Below are positions 7,032-11,508 of a DNA stretch of 11,508 nt, piece after piece; within the stretch, counting starts at the first letter, position 1, and every line of letters begins with the position of its first letter. The notes beneath the pieces were generated by a model, which was given only the letters and a program-made list of their open reading frames with translations, made no database searches and was not told the origin of the DNA. The position numbers were made by a program, and so were the translations under genes. Origin of the DNA: Clostridia bacterium (GTDB lineage Bacteria > Bacillota > Clostridia > Oscillospirales > CAG-272); NCBI GenBank assembly GCA_900753285.1, contig CAADYN010000206.1, positions 1 to 11,508 of the forward strand, read 5' to 3'.

Positions 7032-7048
7032 CGGTGAAAAATACACCG
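7032..7048 (-). other. Hairpin at the predicted 5' end of the infA mRNA
   Basis: On the minus strand the sequence CGGTG-TATTTTT-CACCG makes a perfect five-pair stem with a seven-base loop. It begins at about the first or second base of the predicted transcript, and no U-run follows, so it is not a terminator. A 5'-end protective or regulatory function is inference. Confidence 0.45.
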
Positions 7049-7055
7049 TCTTAAT

Positions 7056-7085
7056 ATTATATGTTCTTTACTCGCAATTTGTCAA
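7056..7085 (-). promoter_or_regulatory. SigA promoter before infA
   Basis: Minus-strand TTGACA (7080-7085), an 18-base spacer and TATAAT (7056-7061) make a near-consensus vegetative promoter in the 95-base gap between the KOW gene and infA. The start point would be near 7049, giving a leader of about 50 bases. It should drive infA-rpmJ-rpsM-rpsK-rpsD-rpoA-rplQ independently of adk and secY. Confidence 0.88.
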
Positions 7086-7094
7086 GAGTAATTT

Positions 7095-7394
7095 TCATTT
7101 TTTTCTGAAAATATCCCGCTTTTCGCAAATTTCGTATACCTGCACATCTTCGAGCGCTTCAGACACAGCTGTTTTGTCTATTTTATCACGCTCCGATATT
7201 ATCCTCAGATGGCGCGGATTTTTGTGCTTTTTCTCATCCAGCTTGTGGAGTCTGCCGTCCGCTATGACAACGGGTGAGACTTTATCGCTCTCGTCCATAT
7301 CCACAACGAGGAACACACGGTATCTGTCCCTGCCCTTTATCGACTGCACGACATCTCCGACCGACGGCATTTTGATTCTGCGGTTCTGCGGCAT
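7095..7394 (-). CDS. KOW-domain RNA-binding protein (L14e/YbzG-like)
   Basis: This is a 99-residue basic protein. Its segment VGDVVQSIKGRDRYRVFLVVDMDE (about 12-35), then PVVIADGRLHKLDEKKHKNPRHL (41-63), is the KOW/L14e-like fold of a small protein that many Firmicutes encode between map and infA (ybzG in Bacillus subtilis). A role in ribosome or rRNA binding is inferred from the fold and the location; the exact function is unknown. The ATG at 7394 overlaps the map stop by one base (TGATG), which points to translational coupling, and an AAAGG site lies within the end of map. The family's usual GRDKG motif reads GRDRY here, so the turn Gly is lost. Confidence 0.85.
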   Translation of the reverse strand: MPQNRRIKMPSVGDVVQSIKGRDRYRVFLVVDMDESDKVSPVVIADGRLHKLDEKKHKNPRHLRIISERDKIDKTAVSEALEDVQVYEICEKRDIFRKK

Positions 7395-8149
7395 CAGTCG
7401 ACCTTTGTGAGCACTTCAACTCCGTCGGCAGTGAGCGCGATTGTATGCTCATAGTGCGCGGAGAGCGAGCCGTCCTTTGTAACGACCGTCCAGTTATCGG
7501 CAAGCTCCTTGACCTCGGGGCGACCTACGTTAACCATAGGCTCGATTGCGATTACCATGCCGCGGCAGAGTCTTGCTCCACGTCCTGCTGTGCCGAAGTT
7601 CGGAACGTTGGGGTCTTCGTGGAGGTCTTCTCCGACTCCGTGGCCGACGTATTTCTTAACGGTAGAGAATCCGTTCGCAACGACATAACCGTCCACAGCG
7701 GCTCCTATATCGCCTATACGCGCGCCTTCTTTGCCGGCAGCCTCTGCTCCGAGTTCCCAGCTTCTCTTTGTGACCGCGATGAGCTTTTTTGCTTCTTCGG
7801 AGACGTTTCCGCAGGGGAAGGTGTTCGCGCTGTCTCCGTGGAAGCCGTGTATGTACGCGCCTACATCTATCTTAACGATATCCCCTTCTTCGATGATTCT
7901 GTGAGACGAGGGAATGCCGTGGATTATCTCCTGATTGATTGAGATGCAGGCTGAACCGGGGAATCCGCCGTAGCCGAGGAAGGACGGTTTTGCGCCGCAT
8001 TTTTCGATATAATGTCTGATTTTATCGTCGATTTGTTTTGTGGAAACGCCGGGCTTGACCATTTCTCCGCCGAGGAGGAGCGCTTCGCCGGTAATTCGTC
8101 CCGCTATTCTCATAAGCTTGATTTGTTCGGGTGTTTTTACGATAATCAT
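7394..8149 (-). CDS. map: Methionine aminopeptidase, type I
   Basis: The enzyme removes the initiator methionine from nascent proteins with a small second residue. The 251-residue product has the pita-bread fold with all five metal ligands in place: Asp95 (KIDVG), Asp106 (HGDSA), His170 (VGHGVG), Glu203 (AIEPM) and Glu234 (HYEHT). The catalytic-pocket His77 (IIHGIP) and His177 (DLHEDP) are also present. The absence of a large insertion makes it type I. The ATG at 8149 fits the family start; the upstream site (AGGAAA, about 15 bases away) is weak. It follows adk by 93 bases and overlaps the KOW gene by one base. Confidence 0.98.
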   Translation of the reverse strand: MIIVKTPEQIKLMRIAGRITGEALLLGGEMVKPGVSTKQIDDKIRHYIEKCGAKPSFLGYGGFPGSACISINQEIIHGIPSSHRIIEEGDIVKIDVGAYIHGFHGDSANTFPCGNVSEEAKKLIAVTKRSWELGAEAAGKEGARIGDIGAAVDGYVVANGFSTVKKYVGHGVGEDLHEDPNVPNFGTAGRGARLCRGMVIAIEPMVNVGRPEVKELADNWTVVTKDGSLSAHYEHTIALTADGVEVLTKVD

Positions 8150-8184
8150 AATGCCATCTCTGTTTCCTGTATAATTTTTCTTTG

Positions 8185-8211
8185 AAAGAAATTTACCTTA
8201 AAGAAATTTAC
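8185..8211 (-). repeat. 12-base tandem direct repeat in the adk-map spacer
   Basis: The plus-strand word AAAGAAATTTAC occurs at 8185-8196 and again at 8200-8211, identical copies with a 15-base period. In the mRNA it lies between the adk stop and the map start, and an adjoining TTTCTTT/AAAGAAA palindrome overlaps it. It looks like a local slippage duplication in AT-rich spacer; no function can be assigned. Confidence 0.6.
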
Positions 8212-8242
8212 TTAACTTTGAGAATAACCGATTCTTTTTCGA

Positions 8243-8884
8243 TTATTCGCCGAGAGCCTTGAATGTGAGGGCGGTCGTGTCTTTGAGTTCTTCCTGACCT
8301 ACTACGATCTTGAGAAGACCTTTGTTCTTATAGAAATCCTTGAGGGGTTCTGTCTGCTCATGGTAAACGACAAGGCGGGATTTTACAACCTCCGGGTCGT
8401 CGTCGGAGCGTCTTGTAAGGGGTTCGCTGCACTCGCAGTTTTCGCCGTTCGGTGAGGGCTTATAGACGGTATGGTAGGTGGAGCCGCACTTCTTGCAAAC
8501 TCTTCTGCCGCTCATACGGTCCATAATCTTCTCGTCCGGTACTTCGATTGAAATAACGTCGGTAATCTCAACGCCCATGCTGTCGAGAGCTTCTGCCTGC
8601 GGAACAGTTCTCGGGAATCCGTCGAGAATGAAGCCGTTTTTGCAGTCGTCCTTCGCAAGTCTACCTTTAATTATATTAATAACAACTTCGTCGGGAACAA
8701 GCTCACCCTTTGAGGTGTAGGATTTTACCTTTTCACCAAGCTCGCTGCCGGATGCGATTTCTTCACGGATCATCTGACCTGTGGAGATTGCGGGAATACC
8801 GAATTTTTCGGAAATAAGCTCAGCCTGTGTTCCTTTGCCCGCACCGGGAGCGCCGAGAAGGATAAGATTGATTTTTCTTGCCAT
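8243..8884 (-). CDS. adk: Adenylate kinase
   Basis: The enzyme catalyses ATP + AMP to 2 ADP and balances cellular adenylates. The 213-residue product has the P-loop GAPGAGKGTQ (11-20), the AMP-binding segment STGQMIREEI (34-43), the signature GFILDGFPRT (84-93) and a long LID domain (about 126-163). The LID carries cysteines at 130, 133, 150 and 152. The usual zinc site has the fourth ligand (Cys or Asp) at 153, so this copy appears to have a one-residue deletion and a C-x-C pair. The ATG at 8884 follows AAGGAGATATT. It has its own extended -10 promoter and follows the secY terminator, unlike the common secY-adk co-transcription. Confidence 0.98.
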   Translation of the reverse strand: MARKINLILLGAPGAGKGTQAELISEKFGIPAISTGQMIREEIASGSELGEKVKSYTSKGELVPDEVVINIIKGRLAKDDCKNGFILDGFPRTVPQAEALDSMGVEITDVISIEVPDEKIMDRMSGRRVCKKCGSTYHTVYKPSPNGENCECSEPLTRRSDDDPEVVKSRLVVYHEQTEPLKDFYKNKGLLKIVVGQEELKDTTALTFKALGE

Positions 8885-8922
8885 AATATCTCCTTATATT
8901 TAAACATTCTTTTACAACTTAT

Positions 8923-8931
8923 ATTATACCA
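8923..8931 (-). promoter_or_regulatory. Extended -10 promoter of adk
   Basis: The minus strand reads TGGTATAAT: a perfect -10 hexamer (8923-8928) with the TGn extension. The region 17 bases upstream (TGTTAT) is a poor -35 box, which extended -10 promoters tolerate. The start point would be near 8916, with a leader of about 30 bases before the adk ATG. It lies between the secY terminator and adk. Confidence 0.75.
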
Positions 8932-8974
8932 CGAATTTTACGCAAATAACATACATAAAATATAAAATTTCCGT

Positions 8975-9013
8975 AAAAACAGAAAAATGAGCAGCGGTGA
9001 AACTGCCCATTTT
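8975..9013 (-). terminator. Rho-independent terminator after secY
   Basis: On the minus strand ATGGGCAG, an eight-base loop and CTGCTCAT form an eight-pair stem with one G-U pair, extended by A-U pairs at its base. It is followed by UUUUU and, three bases on, a second UUUUU (8975-8987). It begins about 15 bases after the secY stop and should end the spc-cluster transcript. Confidence 0.82.
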
Positions 9014-9028
9014 AAAGTGAATTTTTGA

Positions 9029-10354
9029 TTATTCAAGGAATCCCTTGTAGTGACGCATCGTTGTCTGAGCTTCGATCTCACGGATAGTTTCAAGAACTAC
9101 GCCGACTACGATGATGATGGAAGAACCACCGAATGCAAGACCGTTTAAGTTGCCGCCGGAGATAAGGTTAAGTATCAGCGGGAGAACAGCTACAACGGAG
9201 AGCAGGAGCGCGCCTACGAATGTTACACGGGAAAGAATCTTAGTGATGTACTCAGCAGTAGGACGGCCGGGACGGATACCGGGGATGGAACCGCCGTTAG
9301 TCTTGAGGTTGTTGGCAACTTCTATAGGATTGAAAGAAATCGAGGTATAGAAGTAAGCGAACGCGATGATGAGTACGAATGTAAGAACCGTGTAGAGGAC
9401 GCTGTCTGTGGCAAAGATATCAAAGAACTTGTCCCAGAAAGAGCCTTCAGCAGGATGCGCGAACATCTGGATAGTCGGGAAGATGGAGCAGATGGAGGAC
9501 GCGAAGATGATAGGCATAACGCCCGTCATGTTCACCTTGAGAGGAAGGTTGGACGACTGACCGCCGTAAACCTTTCTTCCAACGACCTTCTTAGCGTACT
9601 GAATCGGAATTCTTCTTTCACTGTTGGTCATCCAAACGATGAAGCCGATCATTGCAACCGCGAGAGCGATAGCGAATACAGCGATGAGGATACCTGCCCA
9701 GATCGGAACTGTAACAGCTTTGCCGCCGATTGTGAACTGGGTCTTGCCGATGATAAGGTTCCAGAGCTGGAGTACGAAAGTAGGAATACGGGATACGATG
9801 TTTGCGAAAAGGATGATAGAGATGCCGTTGCCGACGCCGTTTTCATTAATCTTTTCGGAGAGCCACATAACGAGAGCGGAACCTGCGCAGTAGCAAGTTA
9901 CTATAACGAGAGCCGCGAAGAAGCCTGTCTCAACGAGGAGGTTATAGGACTTCAGGAGCTGATAGTAACCGATAGCTGTGATAAGTCCGAGACCTACAGT
10001 TACATAGCGTGTGATCTGGTCGATCTTCTTTCTGCCCTCTTCGCCTTCCTTTGAGAGATTCTCAAGGTAAGGAATAGCGATGCAGAGGAGCTGAAGTACG
10101 ATGGACGCAGTGATGTACGGGTTAATACCCAGAGCGAACAGGGTTGCATTAGAGAACGCAGAACCTGTTAAGATATTGAGGTATGCGAATATGGAGCCGC
10201 CTGTAGCCAGCATTGAAGAGCTGAGGGCAGCAGAGTTTACATAAGGGATCGGGATCGCTGTACCAACGCGATACAGTACGATGACGACCATTGTGTAAAT
10301 GAGTTTTTTCTTGAGGTCAGCGACTTTCCAAGCGTTTTTCAGCGTCTCGAACAC
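9029..10354 (-). CDS. secY: Preprotein translocase subunit SecY, GTG start
   Basis: SecY is the channel of the SecYEG translocon in the cytoplasmic membrane. The 441-residue product is normal in length, with ten hydrophobic spans; the first is IYTMVVIVLYRVGTAIPIPYV (about 19-39) and the last is AFGGSSIIIVVGVVLETI near the end. The cytoplasmic loop FNPIEVANNLKTNGGSIPGIRPGRPT and the tail MRHYKGFLE are typical. The start is GTG at 10354, directly after the rplO TAA with no gap, and a GAGGTGG site lies at the end of rplO, so translation is probably coupled. A terminator follows its stop. Confidence 0.98.
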   Translation of the reverse strand: MFETLKNAWKVADLKKKLIYTMVVIVLYRVGTAIPIPYVNSAALSSSMLATGGSIFAYLNILTGSAFSNATLFALGINPYITASIVLQLLCIAIPYLENLSKEGEEGRKKIDQITRYVTVGLGLITAIGYYQLLKSYNLLVETGFFAALVIVTCYCAGSALVMWLSEKINENGVGNGISIILFANIVSRIPTFVLQLWNLIIGKTQFTIGGKAVTVPIWAGILIAVFAIALAVAMIGFIVWMTNSERRIPIQYAKKVVGRKVYGGQSSNLPLKVNMTGVMPIIFASSICSIFPTIQMFAHPAEGSFWDKFFDIFATDSVLYTVLTFVLIIAFAYFYTSISFNPIEVANNLKTNGGSIPGIRPGRPTAEYITKILSRVTFVGALLLSVVAVLPLILNLISGGNLNGLAFGGSSIIIVVGVVLETIREIEAQTTMRHYKGFLE

Positions 10355-10795
10355 TTATACCACCTCGGTCTTTCCACCGGCTGCTTCGATCTTCTCTTTT
10401 GCAGATGCAGAGAAAACAGATGCTTCAACGGTTAACTTTTTAGTTACATCGCCGTTGCCGAGTACTTTAAGACCGTCGAGGGGTTTGCGGATGATGCCCG
10501 CTTCCATAAGTTTTTCAAGATTTACTGTATCGCCGTCGTTGAATTTATCAAGTGCGGATACGTTTACGATAGCGTAGTTTGTTGCGAAGTGGTTCTTAAA
10601 GCCTCTCTTAGGAAGCTTTCTGTAAAGGGGAAGCTGACCGCCTTCAAATCCGGGGCGTACACCACCGCCTGAACGAGCGTTCTGACCTTTGTGACCCTTA
10701 CCTGCTGTTTTACCGTTACCGGAGCCTGCACCTCTTCCTTTACGGAACTTTTCTTTTACTGATCCCGGAGCCGGTGAAAGTTCATGGAGCTTCAT
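10355..10795 (-). CDS. rplO: 50S ribosomal protein L15
   Basis: L15 is a late-assembling large-subunit protein. The 146-residue product shows the family N-terminus MKLHELSPAPGS, the Gly/Arg/Lys-rich extension (KGRGAGSGNGKTAGKGHKGQ, about 19-38) that threads through rRNA, then FEGGQLPLYRKLPKRGF (50-66) and an ordered C-terminal domain. Length is normal. The ATG at 10795 follows AAAAGGAGG. It lies 51 bases after rpmD and abuts secY. Confidence 0.99.
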   Translation of the reverse strand: MKLHELSPAPGSVKEKFRKGRGAGSGNGKTAGKGHKGQNARSGGGVRPGFEGGQLPLYRKLPKRGFKNHFATNYAIVNVSALDKFNDGDTVNLEKLMEAGIIRKPLDGLKVLGNGDVTKKLTVEASVFSASAKEKIEAAGGKTEVV

Positions 10796-10846
10796 GGTTA
10801 ATCCTCCTTTTAAGAAATATAATTTAAATTCTAATTTCGGAGAGCG

Positions 10847-11023
10847 TTAAGCCTTCTCCACGGATACAAGGTGAGAGAGCACCCTTACTTTACCGTCTAT
10901 TACAGGACCGGCTTCGTGAACGATGGAATCACCGATCTTAACGAGTCCGAGGGACGCTGCTGTAGCCTTCTGATTGGGCTTAGCTGCGATGAGGCTCTTT
11001 GTAAGTGTTACTTTAACTTTCAT
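10847..11023 (-). CDS. rpmD: 50S ribosomal protein L30
   Basis: Translating the minus strand from the ATG at 11023 gives 58 residues starting MKVKVTLTKSLIAAKPNQKA, continuing with SLGLVKIGDSIVHEAGPVIDGKV and ending at a TAA (10847-10849). This is the bacterial-length L30 fold, a short mixed alpha/beta large-subunit protein. GGGAGG lies ten bases before the start. It is between rpsE (16-base gap) and rplO, the standard spc order. Eukaryotic-type L30/L7 extensions are absent. Confidence 0.97.
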   Translation of the reverse strand: MKVKVTLTKSLIAAKPNQKATAASLGLVKIGDSIVHEAGPVIDGKVRVLSHLVSVEKA

Positions 11024-11039
11024 TTACTTAAAACCTCCC

Positions 11040-11508
11040 TTAGTCTGTTACCTGCTCAACGGAAATGCCGCGAGTCTTTGCAACTTCTTCAGCAGTTCTG
11101 AGAGCCTTTAAGCCTTCAAATGTAGCCTTAACTACGTTTGTAGGATTGTTGGAACGGAGACACTTTGAACGAATATTCTTGATGCCTGCGAGTTCAACTA
11201 CCGCACGAACGGTCTTGCCGGCGATAATACCGGTACCTTTTGCGGCAGGCTTAAGAAGCACGCGGCCTGCTCCGAATTCTCCGAGGACTTCGTGAGGAAT
11301 TGTGCCGTCCTTGAGAGATACTTCGATCATATTCTTCTTTGCGTCTTCGATTGCTTTTCTTGTTGCCTCGGAAACTTCAGCAGCCTTACCGAGACCGTAG
11401 CCTACGTGACCGTTTTCATCGCCAACGATCATGAGAGCTGCGAAACGTGCTACACGACCACCTTTAACGGTTTTGGATACACGGTTCACTACGACGAGCT
11501 TTTCTTTA
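11040..11508 (-). CDS. rpsE: 30S ribosomal protein S5, N-terminus cut by the window edge
   Basis: S5 lies on the solvent side of the small subunit near the mRNA entry and helps decoding accuracy. The reading frame stays open to the window edge: upstream of the segment NRVSKTVKGGR the codons give KEKLVVV, which matches the family, so the GTG at 11489 is an internal Val and not the start. About 155 residues are visible; S5 usually has about 165, so roughly 10-15 N-terminal residues are missing. Visible blocks are the VGYGLGKAAEVSEATRKAIEDAKK helix and the HEVLGEFGAGRVLLKPAAKGTGIIAG loop. It is followed after 16 bases by rpmD. Confidence 0.98.
   Translation of the reverse strand, partial: KEKLVVVNRVSKTVKGGRVARFAALMIVGDENGHVGYGLGKAAEVSEATRKAIEDAKKNMIEVSLKDGTIPHEVLGEFGAGRVLLKPAAKGTGIIAGKTVRAVVELAGIKNIRSKCLRSNNPTNVVKATFEGLKALRTAEEVAKTRGISVEQVTD

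Overview
All genes in this window lie on the minus strand. It is a housekeeping block from a low-to-moderate GC Gram-positive, most likely a Clostridia member of the Ruminococcaceae/Oscillospirales type. The evidence is the order rpsE-rpmD-rplO-secY-adk-map-KOW gene-infA-rpmJ-rpsM-rpsK-rpsD-rpoA-rplQ, with rpsD inside the alpha cluster as in many Clostridia (Bacillus keeps it elsewhere). Strong AGGAGG-type ribosome binding sites, vegetative SigA-type promoters and an HrcA/CIRCE-controlled groESL operon agree. The species cannot be named from this sequence.

Layout, in the direction of transcription (from high to low coordinates). The window opens inside rpsE, which is missing its N-terminus, followed by rpmD, rplO and secY, the end of the spc cluster. 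A rho-independent terminator follows secY. An extended -10 promoter then starts adk, followed by map and a small KOW-domain RNA-binding protein gene. A near-consensus promoter restarts transcription before infA, rpmJ (GTG start, 37 residues), rpsM, rpsK, rpsD, rpoA and rplQ. That unit ends at a terminator at 3418-3457. About 30 bases further on, a consensus promoter drives a single lipoprotein gene with a Cthe_2159-type carbohydrate-binding beta-helix. Last come groES and groEL, with their own promoter and a CIRCE operator.

How the parts fit. The block makes late-assembly ribosomal proteins of both subunits, RNA polymerase alpha, initiation factor IF-1, the SecY channel, adenylate kinase, the enzyme that removes initiator methionine, and the GroEL/GroES chaperonin. 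The cell-surface lipoprotein is the only accessory-looking gene, and its own promoter and the terminator before it separate it from the ribosomal unit.

I found no mobile element, CRISPR array, tRNA, rRNA or new multi-gene system. The points worth a second look are regulatory or small in scale: a TTG start on infA, hairpins at the predicted 5' ends of transcripts, the split of the spc/alpha region into separate transcription units, a shifted zinc-cysteine spacing in adenylate kinase, and long spacers before rpoA and rplQ.
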